A model generated the notes under the pieces. The model searched no databases. It was not told the DNA's origin and saw only the letters and a list, made by a program, of their open reading frames with translations. The translations under genes and the position numbers were made by a program. A stretch of DNA of 31,925 nucleotides from Candidatus Omnitrophota bacterium. Lineage in GTDB: Bacteria; Omnitrophota; Gorgyraeia; Velamenicoccales; Velamenicoccaceae. Below are positions 1 through 7,828 of the stretch, in pieces. The stretch is from assembly GCA_003451585.1 (NCBI GenBank), contig DMEU01000009.1, forward strand, positions 1 to 31,925, given 5' to 3'. How positions within the stretch are numbered: position 1 is the first letter of the stretch; each line of letters begins with the position of its first letter.

Positions 1-172
1 ATCACGGAGCGGAGGCAGCCGTATAGAGGTACCAGGATAGGAGCTCTACAAGGGAAGCCGGAACTGACCGGCTACTCTAACCCTACGAGAATTCCGGAGG
101 GTTTCCCACTATTAAAAGGCTTCCTCTGGCTGCTGAGCACCGGTTCGCGTGAAGACGGTGGACGGGGCGGGA

Positions 173-209
173 AGGCTAAGAGTGGCAATTGATGGCGGCC
201 CGGTGAAGG
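173..209 (+). repeat. Dispersed repeat, copy A
   Basis: This segment begins AAGGCTAAGAGTGGC and ends GGCGGCCCGGTGAAGG. By eye about 29 of 36 bases match the reverse complement of the inner half of 31643-31707. The shared core GGCGGCCCGGTGA is exact. Function unknown. Confidence 0.5.
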
Positions 210-236
210 ATAGAGAATATTATTGAAGTACTATAT

Positions 237-279
237 ACGGAAAAAATGCCGTAAGCGGCTTAGGATGGCTAGAGTAGCT
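237..279 (+). repeat. Dispersed repeat, copy B
   Basis: This segment begins ACGGAAAAAATGCCG and continues AAGCGGCTT. By eye about 31 of 35 bases match the reverse complement of the outer half of 31643-31707. It contains a short hairpin GCCG-TAAG-CGGC. In the right-end copy the A-type and B-type modules are fused in the order B then A; here A comes before B with a 27-base gap. Confidence 0.55.
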
Positions 280-296
280 GTGGACGGGGTGGGGTT

Positions 297-2126
297 TTAT
301 TGGCGGGTGATCTCGAACCAGGGGGTTTTGGTGTTTTTTGTTGAGAAGTATATTCTGCCGCCTTTTTTCCGGGTCTTGATAGTTCTTTTTCGCTGGCCCT
401 TTTCATCTAAGGCGTAGACTTTTATCTTTTTATCCGCAGGCATATATATCGATACATCCATCTTTTTTAATAGCGTCGGCGCGCGGCCCCACTTGAATCT
501 ATCCTTATGCCATCCGCTGTCGGTATTTTTTACCTCAGATACTGTTACCAAGAGTAGCCTTTTTGATGCATCAATAGGCTTGTTTTCGAGCGACGAGATA
601 AATACCGCTCCGTCCTGGCCGGAAGTAAAAGAAAAAGACGGGAGGGATACGGTCCTATTTTTAATAAGGCCTACAGCTCCCTTTACAAACGCCGAATCAA
701 GCATAAAAAATCCGTTTTCAAATACGGCATTTGCGTACGCCTCGGGGTGGTGGAAGACGAGCGCGGACGGGAACATTAAAATAGACTGTTGAGGGTTGAG
801 GATAATGTCAAAGTAGCTGTAGATGCCCCATTTTTTTGAAGAGAAGAAGTCCAGGTCGTGCGAAAGGGCGAATTGGAAGACTCCGTCCCAGCCATGTTTT
901 GCCGCCTGGTAGGCCAAGAGCACGGGTGTTTCATAAGCGTATTTATTAGGATAGCAATGGTTCCATTCGCTGATGGTATAAGGCCGGCCTTCCGGAGCCC
1001 TGGATATGATCTGGCCTATGATCCCGAGATCATTGCTTTGGAGTATCGATTTGCCGCTCATTTTAAAGTTATCCTCATTCCACCGGAGGCCTGGAAACCG
1101 AGGGTGGTCCCAATATGTGTGCGTATCGATAAAATCGGCGCTCAAAGATGCCGCGAGTGTTTCTTTTCTGGTGTAACCGCCGATACCTGTAACAGGCACT
1201 TTTATCCCGCACTCTTTTTTTAAAAAAGCCGTCATCTCGTACAGGTATGCCCTCTCGATCTGTATAAAAAAAGCCTTCTTGGCTTCTTCCGGCGTAGAAT
1301 ATTTTTCTTTAGGAAAGGCCTCGTAGCGCAGTTCCAGTTCTTTTAGATACAGAGCCGGCAGAAGCAATCCTTCTTTTTCCAAAAAAAAGATGGAATTTTC
1401 GTTGGTGATCTCGATAAGCGCGAGCGCGGGGTCGTTATTGTAAGGCAATCCGGTATAGTGATTGCGGTGCGTCAGGAGCCCTAAGGCGAATTTTTTCTGC
1501 AGGCCTATCAAATGCGGGTCAAAGAGGCTGGCTGGTTTTGCCGCCTTTATAAGCGCTCCCGCATCTTTTACGCCGTCGGCAAGAGTGAAACGCCTGGCCA
1601 CCAGGAGATTTATATTTACGTAGATGCCTCTTTTTTTTAGTTGATAGATAAAATAATCCAGCCTGTCCATCTGCCGCTTGCTTAAAAGGCCCGTTCTTTT
1701 CTTTTGTGGGTCTTTGCAGCGCGGGCAGGTGTCTTTAAATATTCCTTCGGGTTCGAAACGTGAGTCCATATGGTGCAGCCTTACGGCATTGAATCCTAAA
1801 AAAGATATCCGGTCTGCAAGCAACACTGCTTGTTTTTTGGAAGGGAAGTTGGCGGAGAAGCACAGGTTCGTTCCCCAGAATCGCGCGGGTGTACCGTCCT
1901 GAAAGAGAAAACGGCCGTCTTTGGCGGTTAAGAACCCGTGTTTGCCTGCAGGCGCGTCTAAAATGCCTGTAATAAGAGGTTTTGAAACCGACAAGTTATC
2001 TTTTAAGTCAAAAGCGAACCACTCCGGAGGCTTGAGCCAAAGGCTTGCGGATAGCAGGATAATGAAAATGCAAGATACGCCCGCTAAAACAATAGCTATG
2101 TGTTTGATGGCCGGATTTTTAAGCAT
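297..2126 (-). CDS. Membrane-anchored glycoside hydrolase, clan GH-A-like (cellulase/GH5-like)
   Basis: A 609-residue protein with one N-terminal hydrophobic anchor (about residues 9-30) and a large extracytoplasmic part. The body reads as a TIM-barrel glycosidase: a FWGTN motif (83-87), a strand ending AVRLHH (114-119), the acid/base-type motif TNEN with E243, and a second catalytic candidate E387 in a strand reading TISEW. That pair matches the clan GH-A arrangement; substrate cannot be read from sequence. The gene diverges from an EPS gene run with only 47 bases between start codons, so it likely trims or recycles the local polysaccharide. ATG is the first codon after an in-frame break and begins the anchor. 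It ends just inside the non-coding left region. A mannanase- or GH5-like subfamily is possible, but I would not choose one. Confidence 0.75.
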   Translation of the reverse strand: MLKNPAIKHIAIVLAGVSCIFIILLSASLWLKPPEWFAFDLKDNLSVSKPLITGILDAPAGKHGFLTAKDGRFLFQDGTPARFWGTNLCFSANFPSKKQAVLLADRISFLGFNAVRLHHMDSRFEPEGIFKDTCPRCKDPQKKRTGLLSKRQMDRLDYFIYQLKKRGIYVNINLLVARRFTLADGVKDAGALIKAAKPASLFDPHLIGLQKKFALGLLTHRNHYTGLPYNNDPALALIEITNENSIFFLEKEGLLLPALYLKELELRYEAFPKEKYSTPEEAKKAFFIQIERAYLYEMTAFLKKECGIKVPVTGIGGYTRKETLAASLSADFIDTHTYWDHPRFPGLRWNEDNFKMSGKSILQSNDLGIIGQIISRAPEGRPYTISEWNHCYPNKYAYETPVLLAYQAAKHGWDGVFQFALSHDLDFFSSKKWGIYSYFDIILNPQQSILMFPSALVFHHPEAYANAVFENGFFMLDSAFVKGAVGLIKNRTVSLPSFSFTSGQDGAVFISSLENKPIDASKRLLLVTVSEVKNTDSGWHKDRFKWGRAPTLLKKMDVSIYMPADKKIKVYALDEKGQRKRTIKTRKKGGRIYFSTKNTKTPWFEITRQ

Positions 2127-2162
2127 TTTCTTTTAAAAGATGGGTTTGGGTGCTATATTTAG

Positions 2163-2168
2163 TATAAC
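2163..2168 (+). promoter_or_regulatory. Possible -10 element for the leaderless gene at 2174
   Basis: TATAAC lies five bases upstream of the ATG at 2174 and would place transcription start at or beside the start codon. I see no good -35 hexamer, so this is weak. The ATG has no Shine-Dalgarno sequence, which fits a leaderless transcript. Confidence 0.3.
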
Positions 2169-2173
2169 ATTAT

Positions 2174-3289
2174 ATGCTAAAAACTGTTTGTCTTAAAAGA
2201 GTTTTCTGCGTTGCCGCGATAACGATACTCGCTGTCTTATATGAGGCAGCTATAGGCCTGCCGCTGGTTTCAGAGTATTACTTTACTTCCGCTCAAAAGT
2301 TTGAAAAAGGATTCCTATGGAGTAACGCCGAGGAGTTATACGGCAAAGCTGTCGCCTATAGCCCGTTTGACGCCAGATATACGGCAGGGCTGGCGGATTT
2401 CCTGTTAAGGCGCCGCACCTATGGCAAGGATAAGGCTGATGTATATATGAGGGCCGAAGAGCTTTATGGGCGCGCGTGCAGGCTTGATACATATTCAGCG
2501 GAGTATTTTTTAACTTTAGGGCAGTTACAGCTTCATTTATTCCGGTTGGACAAGGAGATATATAAGGATAAATTAGCCGCTGGAATAGAGAATCTTCAAA
2601 GGGCGCTTGATAATGATCCGTTCGGCGTCAATATTTGCTACCTTGCGGGCTACAGCAGCATATTCGTCTGGGACTATTTGGACGAAAAGCAAAAAGACGT
2701 GTTTTTGGATAAATTGAAGTATGCCCTAGACCATAGGCCGTGGTATGCCAATTACCTTTATCCGCACCTCTGGCATGCTGCCAAGGGCCCGGAGCTTTTG
2801 CGGCGCGTTACTCCTGAGAATCCAAAGGTCAGAAAAAAATTGCTTGATTTTGTGCTGAAAAAAGAGGCTATAGAGGGTATTAAGGCCGAAAGCCGCAAGC
2901 GTGTTGAGGCGGCATCGGATGCCATCTCTCCCGCGCAGTGGTACGGGAAGTCAGCGGATGGGACACGCGCATACGCTGATGGTAATATGTACTGGGCCGG
3001 GACTATGGGCGCTATGTTAAAAGTGCCCGAAGGTAATGCGTCTGTTATTATCAGCGCCAAGGGTGTGCCGGCGGAAGGGGTCTTTCCGTATATGGACGTG
3101 GAATTGGATGGAGAGCGCATCGGAGGGGTTTTTGTGGACAGCCTTGAAGGCAAGGACTATGTCTTTAATATAAATACCGCGGGCGCGGAGATGGTGTTGA
3201 GCATCATATATACCAATGACAGGTTATCCAAGAAGACGGGTGAAGACATGAATCTCTATATCGGCCAGGCAAGGGTTAGAAGGCGATGA
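2174..3289 (+). CDS. Membrane-anchored TPR-like protein with C-terminal beta-rich (carbohydrate-binding-like) domain
   Basis: A 371-residue protein. The N-terminus is a hydrophobic anchor or signal (about residues 8-30). Residues about 40-200 contain helical repeats with TPR-like spacing (runs such as SNAEELYGKAVAYSPFDARY and MRAEELYGRACRLDTYSAEY). The last ~120 residues look beta-rich and resemble small carbohydrate-binding modules, with the segments PYMDVELDGERIGG and DMNLYIGQARVRR. It overlaps the next gene (O-antigen ligase) by four bases (ATGA), so the two are co-translated. A role in organising or sensing nascent polysaccharide at the inner membrane is an inference. No Shine-Dalgarno sequence precedes the ATG. 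The C-terminal domain assignment is tentative. Confidence 0.7.
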   Translation: MLKTVCLKRVFCVAAITILAVLYEAAIGLPLVSEYYFTSAQKFEKGFLWSNAEELYGKAVAYSPFDARYTAGLADFLLRRRTYGKDKADVYMRAEELYGRACRLDTYSAEYFLTLGQLQLHLFRLDKEIYKDKLAAGIENLQRALDNDPFGVNICYLAGYSSIFVWDYLDEKQKDVFLDKLKYALDHRPWYANYLYPHLWHAAKGPELLRRVTPENPKVRKKLLDFVLKKEAIEGIKAESRKRVEAASDAISPAQWYGKSADGTRAYADGNMYWAGTMGAMLKVPEGNASVIISAKGVPAEGVFPYMDVELDGERIGGVFVDSLEGKDYVFNINTAGAEMVLSIIYTNDRLSKKTGEDMNLYIGQARVRRR

Positions 3290-4512
3290 GCTCAAAATTT
3301 AGCGGGCGTCTTATCTTCTTCGGCATCTGCTGCGCGCTTATATTCACTCCTCTTGCCGCCGGCAGCGTCAGGTTATGGTTTATAGCTCCTGTAGTGCTCC
3401 TGTCCGGTCTTTTGACATGGCTTTGGCTTTGCGGCGCTTGTTTTCGGCCGGATGAGAAATTAAAGCGCACGGCATTGGATAAACCTGTTATTGTCTTTGC
3501 CCTGGTAATTCTCGCATCCTTTGTCCTCTCCATCTATAAACAGGAGAGTTTTATGAGCCTCCTGCGGCTGGCCGGTTTCGCTGGTTTTTATTATTTGGCT
3601 GTTAATAACGTTGATGACACAAGGGAAGGTTATCTTGTAAACCTCGTAATATGCGTGGCAATGTTATTGTCCCTTACGGGATTGCTCCAGTATTTTGGTT
3701 TTCTGCCGCACTCCAAGTGGTCGCCCAAAGGCCTTCTTGCCGCCACCTACGTTAATCATAATCATTTCGCCGGCTATCTGGAGCTCGCCATACCTCTTAC
3801 GCTGGGTATTTTTTTTGAAAGGCAGAAGAAGGGAGCTATCACTAAAGTTTTTTTGATGCTGGCCCTGGTAGTAATGTTGCTGGCTTTTATTTTCGCTCAA
3901 TCCCGCGGCGCATGGATGAGCCTGGCCATATCATTGTCGCTAATGTCGGTTTTTTTAATAAAAAGAGGGTGTATAAGGAGAGAAGGTGTGGTTGTCCTGT
4001 CCACGTTCTTATTTTTGGGCCTGTTCCTTGTAGCTTTGAATTCGTCCGTTATCTCCAATCGCCTGGGGATGGCTAAGGCGCAAGATGTGGAAGACCTGTC
4101 CTGGCAGACGAGGCAAAAGATATGGCTGGGCAGTATCGAGATGATAAAAGACAGGCCGTGGACAGGGACTGGCATAGGGACATTTGCATATGGATTCCCT
4201 CGTTTCAGGCCGGCAGGCCTTATGTGGAAGGCTAATTTTGCCCATAACGATTATCTGGAGCTGTCCGTTGAAGCGGGGATATTTGCGCTCATAGTTTTGT
4301 TGTGGATATTTTTCACTCTTTTCCGTCAAGGTTTCATCCAGAGGGGCACAAGGCCTATTATCCTGGGGTTGACAAGCGGCATATTCAGCCTGGCGCTCCA
4401 TGGGGCCATGGATTTCAATTTTCATATACCGGCTAATATGTTGTTGACTGTTATGTTCGCCGCCCTGATAATGAGGCAACAGCAGAGAGTCCCCGGAGAA
4501 TTGAATGATTAA
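3286..4512 (+). CDS. O-antigen ligase / Wzy-type polymerase family membrane protein
   Basis: A 408-residue polytopic membrane protein with about ten to twelve hydrophobic segments. The family hallmark is the large periplasmic loop followed by the GTGIGTFAYGFPRF segment and FAHNDYLELSVEAGI, the usual 'HNxYLxxxxExG' signature of the Wzy_C/WaaL family. Such proteins polymerise lipid-linked repeat units or ligate glycan to an acceptor in the periplasm, and sequence does not separate the two activities. Its start overlaps the previous stop by four bases, and its stop overlaps the next start by eight (4505-4512), so it sits in a translationally coupled EPS operon. A second, unrelated-looking member of the same family lies at 24625-25872 on the other strand. 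Confidence 0.85.
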   Translation: MSSKFSGRLIFFGICCALIFTPLAAGSVRLWFIAPVVLLSGLLTWLWLCGACFRPDEKLKRTALDKPVIVFALVILASFVLSIYKQESFMSLLRLAGFAGFYYLAVNNVDDTREGYLVNLVICVAMLLSLTGLLQYFGFLPHSKWSPKGLLAATYVNHNHFAGYLELAIPLTLGIFFERQKKGAITKVFLMLALVVMLLAFIFAQSRGAWMSLAISLSLMSVFLIKRGCIRREGVVVLSTFLFLGLFLVALNSSVISNRLGMAKAQDVEDLSWQTRQKIWLGSIEMIKDRPWTGTGIGTFAYGFPRFRPAGLMWKANFAHNDYLELSVEAGIFALIVLLWIFFTLFRQGFIQRGTRPIILGLTSGIFSLALHGAMDFNFHIPANMLLTVMFAALIMRQQQRVPGELND

Positions 4513-5959
4513 TGAAAGAAACCTTGTCCTAAACAGGGTGATGGTTGGTTTTGATGCCGTTATTATCTCCCTTGTTTTTTTTGCCACATTTATTTTACGC
4601 CAGTATTTTCCGCTTATATATAAGTTGAATCTGGTCCCTTCCGTGCATGTTTTTAGAGAGCCGTCGCTTAGCGTCAGTGATTATCTTGTGGTGTATTTTA
4701 TGATCGTGCCGATCTGGTGTGTTGCGCTTTCTTTTTGCGGCATGTATGGCTCTCCGAACTTCAAATCTTTTTGGAAGGCCGCCTGGATGATCTTAAAATC
4801 CGCTTTCTGGACGGTCCTTATCTTCGGCGTCCTGGTCTTTCTTTTCAAGATGAAATTCGTCAGCCGTTTATTTTTCGCTATTTTTGTAGTCATGGCCATG
4901 GCGGCCCTTATGGCCGAGAAGTTCGCGATCCTGGCCTTTGTGCGAAGGAATCTTGAGGGCGGTTTTAATAACAGGAGGCTTTTGATCTTCGGGTCGGGTA
5001 AGCGCGCCGCGCACATCGTAGATGAGATAGCCGCGCATCCGGACTGGGGTTATGAGGTGGTCAAGATAGTCGATTACGCGGCGTGCATGCCGGAATGCAA
5101 ATATAAAAAAGAGTGCGAGGTAGTGACAGGAGGAGAGGATATGCGCCGCATCCTGCATGAACTGCAGGTGGACGAGGTGATCTTCGTAGTCCCGAGAAAA
5201 AAACTGGATGTCGTCGAGCCTTACTTATTTGTCTGTGATGAGGAAGGCGTTGATTCGGCCATTTCAGGCGACTTGTTCAGTATCAGGTCAACGCATTTCC
5301 GCCATACGGACATCGACGGCGTCCCGCTCTTGACACTTGAGAGGAATTTTGATATAGAATGGCAGCTTTTTATCAAGAGGGCCATAGACATAATGGTCTC
5401 AGGTGTGGGGATATTGGTAGTATTCCCGTTATTCGTGTTGACCGCTATTTTGATCAAGCTGACATCGCCGGGGCGTATCTTCTTCACTCAGAAGCGCGTG
5501 GGCCTGCACGGCAGGATATTCACCATGTATAAGTTCCGCTCCATGCATGAGGGGGCCGAGAAAGAATTAAAGAAACTCATGTATTTAAATGAAGTGGAAG
5601 GGCCGATATTTAAGATAAAAGACGACCCCCGCATAACAAGGGCCGGCAGGTTCTTAAGGAGGTTCAGCATAGATGAGCTTCCTCAACTCTTTAATGTTTT
5701 TATAGGCCGTATGAGCCTTGTCGGCCCAAGGCCTGCTTTGCCCGGAGAGGTCGAGCAATACGCGTCCTGGCAGAGGAGGCGCCTGTCCGTGCGCCCCGGT
5801 ATTACGTGCCTGTGGCAGGTCTATCATAGGGGCGAGGGCGATTTCAAAAAATGGATGCAGAGCGACCTGGAGTATGTCGATCACTGGTCGTTATTATTGG
5901 ATTCTAAGATCTTGATGAAAACACTTATGGCGGTCGTTTTTTGCCGCGGGGCTTATTAA
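4505..5959 (+). CDS. Polyprenyl glycosylphosphotransferase (EPS-initiating sugar transferase, WbaP/EpsL type)
   Basis: A 484-residue enzyme that would transfer a sugar-1-phosphate from a nucleotide sugar to undecaprenyl phosphate, starting the EPS repeat unit. The N-terminal ~140 residues carry four or five membrane segments. A Rossmann-like domain follows (LLIFGSGKRAAHIVDEIAAH, about 159-178). The C-terminal catalytic domain begins near KRAIDIMVSG and shows the family motifs FFTQKRVG, MYKFRSM, the basic-acidic RFSIDELPQLFNV, SLVGPRPALPGE and VRPGITCLWQV. Length and domain order are normal for the full-length, five-TM class. It overlaps the upstream ligase gene by eight bases. The specific sugar is not predictable here. 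Confidence 0.92.
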   Translation: MINERNLVLNRVMVGFDAVIISLVFFATFILRQYFPLIYKLNLVPSVHVFREPSLSVSDYLVVYFMIVPIWCVALSFCGMYGSPNFKSFWKAAWMILKSAFWTVLIFGVLVFLFKMKFVSRLFFAIFVVMAMAALMAEKFAILAFVRRNLEGGFNNRRLLIFGSGKRAAHIVDEIAAHPDWGYEVVKIVDYAACMPECKYKKECEVVTGGEDMRRILHELQVDEVIFVVPRKKLDVVEPYLFVCDEEGVDSAISGDLFSIRSTHFRHTDIDGVPLLTLERNFDIEWQLFIKRAIDIMVSGVGILVVFPLFVLTAILIKLTSPGRIFFTQKRVGLHGRIFTMYKFRSMHEGAEKELKKLMYLNEVEGPIFKIKDDPRITRAGRFLRRFSIDELPQLFNVFIGRMSLVGPRPALPGEVEQYASWQRRRLSVRPGITCLWQVYHRGEGDFKKWMQSDLEYVDHWSLLLDSKILMKTLMAVVFCRGAY

Positions 5960-5973
5960 CGCTGGGGGCGCGC

Positions 5974-6492
5974 ATGTCTATTGTTTTGATTAAACCTAAG
6001 ATCATCATAGCCGTTGTATTATTTATTTCCGCGTGTTTTTCGGGCTGTCAGAATAAACGGCCCGAGGAGATCGCATCGGATGAGAAGGTGGTGGCCCGTG
6101 TCAACGGCTACAATGTTATCGTCGCGGATTTTAAAACCGTCGTAAATCCCTATGTTGAAGTGGGAGGGGAGGTTTTAAACGATAAGGAAGTAAAGGCCGC
6201 GCTTTTAGACGATTTGATCATAAGAAAAGTCCTGGTCCAGGAAGCGCAGAGACAGGGTTTGGATAAGCAAAAACCATTTATGCGAGAGATCGAAAGATAT
6301 TGGGAACAGTCCCTTTTGAAATTGCTTTTTAAGAAAAGATCGGAAGAGCTCGCGCGTGATATCAAGGATGAAGAAGAGCGCGGGGATGCCATTGATAAAT
6401 GGGTGGATAGCCTGAAGAGCAAGGCAAAGATCGAGATCGAGGAAGGTGTTTTGAGCGGCGTAGACCTTAAAAAATTGCGTGAAAACAGATGA
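5974..6492 (+). CDS. Lipoprotein with SurA N-terminal-like chaperone domain, no PPIase domain
   Basis: A 172-residue protein starting at ATG 5974; an in-frame TTG further upstream would overlap the previous gene and add a non-signal-like stretch, so ATG is preferred. A lipoprotein signal ends in the lipobox FSGC. The mature part reads VVARVNGYNVIVADF, then a helical segment with DDLIIRKVLVQEAQRQG, the pattern of the SurA/PrsA N-terminal chaperone domain. The parvulin peptidyl-prolyl isomerase domain normally following it is absent and the protein ends after a charged helix. EPS loci of the exosortase-associated type often carry an EpsD-like isomerase; this may be a reduced form that helps the outer-membrane barrel or export protein fold. 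The placement supports that, but it is an inference. Confidence 0.7.
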   Translation: MSIVLIKPKIIIAVVLFISACFSGCQNKRPEEIASDEKVVARVNGYNVIVADFKTVVNPYVEVGGEVLNDKEVKAALLDDLIIRKVLVQEAQRQGLDKQKPFMREIERYWEQSLLKLLFKKRSEELARDIKDEEERGDAIDKWVDSLKSKAKIEIEEGVLSGVDLKKLRENR

Positions 6493-6504
6493 TCGGAGGC
6501 GGAT

Positions 6505-7107
6505 ATGGGCAGTCATAGAGAAAGAAGGAAGAAGGGGTTTTACGGCCCGGCGGTCAGGTTTCTTACGGACGAGCTAGAGAGGAATTTCGTCCTTAAATTC
6601 TGCGCAGTTGTCATCATCGGCGCGGCTTTATCCGGCGGCCTGATCTATTGGCGGTCTGCCGAGACGCTGACCACGGTCTTCCACCAGGGCAGGCTTAAGA
6701 TCACCAGTACGGCGGATTTTATCCTGCCGGCGGTCTTTTTAAGCAGCGCGGTCGTTATCATTTTCATCGGATTGTTCCTTTCCCTGGTCATCTTTGTCGC
6801 ATACCGCCGCATGGAGGCGTCTTTGCGACAGATCAAATATGAGATAGAAAAGGCAGATTCAGGAGATTTGGAAGGCGTGCACCTTAATTTCAAGCGCAGG
6901 GATGATGAGTTCAAGGTAATAGCGCTTGCCATGAACAGGATGGTCCAGGACTTAAAAGACGCCATGATCCTGGTAAAGCACTCTGTCTCGTCTCTTGAGG
7001 TTGATTGCCGGGACTTAGACAGCGGCGATGCATTGGCCAGGCAGAAAGTGAAACAGGGCGTGCAGCGTTTAAAAGAAGAGCTCTCCAGGTTTAAAGTAGG
7101 GTTATGA
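6505..7107 (+). CDS. Two-TM membrane protein ending in a HAMP domain
   Basis: A 200-residue protein with a basic N-terminus, a first membrane segment (about 30-48), a short periplasmic stretch (about 49-71) and a second segment (about 72-100). A HAMP-like linker follows: RRMEASLRQIKYEIEKADSG then FKRRDDEFKVIALAMNRM, with the typical DE residues before the second helix. It ends in coiled-coil-like helix. No kinase, cyclase or methyl-accepting output domain follows, so it cannot signal by itself in a known way. It has a good Shine-Dalgarno (CGGAGG). It overlaps the next gene by four bases. It may regulate a partner by contact, for example the peptidase next to it or the tyrosine kinase downstream. 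Confidence 0.72.
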   Translation: MGSHRERRKKGFYGPAVRFLTDELERNFVLKFCAVVIIGAALSGGLIYWRSAETLTTVFHQGRLKITSTADFILPAVFLSSAVVIIFIGLFLSLVIFVAYRRMEASLRQIKYEIEKADSGDLEGVHLNFKRRDDEFKVIALAMNRMVQDLKDAMILVKHSVSSLEVDCRDLDSGDALARQKVKQGVQRLKEELSRFKVGL

Positions 7108-7646
7108 GGAAAAGGGCCTTATTATTATCGGCTTTTATCTTATTTATTTCCGCGGCTTTTTTAAAAGCTGATGATTTTCTTGAGATACATACTCCGGTAT
7201 TCACCGTTTATTGCGACCCGTCGATAAACTTAGACAGGCTTTATAAGAAGATAAACAGGCGCAGGTTGTATTTTTATAAAAGTACAAGGCCCGACCCGTC
7301 AAGCACCGCGGAAGAAAAGATGGCCTTTCGCGTAAATCTTATACTTGAGAAGGTAAAGGAGATATTGGGGATGTATCCGGCCTCAATGAACTTTAAGATA
7401 AAGATATTCAAGGACCAGGTGTCCGTAACGGACGCGTATCGCGGTATCACCGGCAGGAATGATAAGGTAAAGGCTTTTTACGTGCATAAATTAAGGACTA
7501 TATTTACCTCGGAGCAGGGGGTAACGGATTCCGTCCTGGCGCACGAGATGGGGCATCTATTGCAGAACTATTATTTTGTCGCACCTCCATCGGCGAAGAT
7601 ATCCGAGTTGTTGTCTATTTATGTGGACACAAACCTTGAAGAATAG
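7104..7646 (+). CDS. Secreted HExxH metallopeptidase-like protein
   Basis: A 180-residue protein with an N-terminal signal peptide (about residues 1-22, cleavage near AFLKA-DD). The zinc-binding motif HEMGH is at residues 147-151, with E168 after a 16-residue spacer as a possible third ligand, a gluzincin-like arrangement (known members usually have a slightly longer spacer). Upstream is a segment FTVYCDPSINLDRLYKKINR, reminiscent of 'peptidase MA'-like proteins. Short for a peptidase: little follows the active site, so it may be a minimal or non-proteolytic form. It is coupled (ATGA) to the HAMP gene. Substrate unknown; a periplasmic or EPS-associated protein is plausible. Confidence 0.7.
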   Translation: MRKRALLLSAFILFISAAFLKADDFLEIHTPVFTVYCDPSINLDRLYKKINRRRLYFYKSTRPDPSSTAEEKMAFRVNLILEKVKEILGMYPASMNFKIKIFKDQVSVTDAYRGITGRNDKVKAFYVHKLRTIFTSEQGVTDSVLAHEMGHLLQNYYFVAPPSAKISELLSIYVDTNLEE

Positions 7647-7730
7647 TGTGGTGGAAAAAAGTCAATAAAATGCGGAATATGGCTCTTTTATTTTTCTTTG
7701 GAGCTGATATCTTTATATTGTATAAATCAG

Positions 7731-7758
7731 TTGACTTTTATGGGTAATTATATATAAA
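7731..7758 (+). promoter_or_regulatory. Sigma-70-type promoter for the export operon
   Basis: TTGACT at 7731-7736 and TATAAA at 7753-7758 are separated by 16 bases, the best promoter match I see in the window. It lies in the 182-base gap before the secreted protein gene and would drive the gene run from 7829 to 11979. Confidence 0.65.
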
Positions 7759-7777
7759 ATACAAAATAATCGGAATA

Positions 7778-7809
7778 CAACCTTTTGGGCCTGATAAGGA
7801 CAAAAGTTG
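7778..7809 (+). promoter_or_regulatory. Leader hairpin before the secreted protein gene
   Basis: CTTTTG (7782-7787) pairs with CAAAAG (7801-7806), extended past one bulge by CAA/TTG and inside by CC/GG with a six-base loop. It sits in the 5' leader just before the Shine-Dalgarno AAGGAG (7816-7821). No U-run follows, so it is not a terminator; an mRNA-stability or translation role is possible. Confidence 0.4.
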
Positions 7810-7828
7810 AAAAGAAAGGAGCAATACC

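Larger units (their letters stand above)
1..296. other. Non-coding, inverted-repeat-rich region (possible structured RNA or repeat element)
   Basis: No convincing protein gene lies here. Several complementary segments suggest a folded RNA on the plus strand: GCAGCC (14-19) with GGCTGC (129-134), GGAAGCC (53-59) with GGCTTCC (118-124), AACCCT with AGGGTT between them, and a hairpin CACCG...CGGTG near 139-160 with an inner TTC/GAA stem. The motif GTGGACGGGG(C/T)GGG occurs twice (158-171 and 280-294). I could not match it to RNase P RNA, tmRNA, 6S RNA, SRP RNA, a tRNA or a standard riboswitch. It could be a structured non-coding RNA, the decayed end of a mobile element or a diverged repeat. The window edge cuts it at the left. 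Confidence 0.4.

Noticed and set aside
139..160. tRNA-like T-arm (GGTTCGCGTGAA)
   Set aside because: No matching acceptor, D-arm or anticodon arm can be placed around it.
1..296. RNase P RNA, tmRNA or group II intron end
   Set aside because: The conserved bases of RNase P and tmRNA are absent, and no domain V-type GAGC...GTTC hairpin of a group II intron is found.
223..417. Small plus-strand reading frame in the left end
   Set aside because: Most of it runs antisense to the end of the glycoside hydrolase gene, it has no Shine-Dalgarno or family signal, and its 5' part lies in the repeat.
858..1223. Plus-strand reading frame of 121 residues inside the hydrolase gene
   Set aside because: It lies wholly antisense to the well-supported glycosidase and has no family motif.
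4009..4587. Minus-strand reading frame of 192 residues
   Set aside because: It is antisense to the O-antigen ligase and sugar transferase genes; no domain is recognisable.
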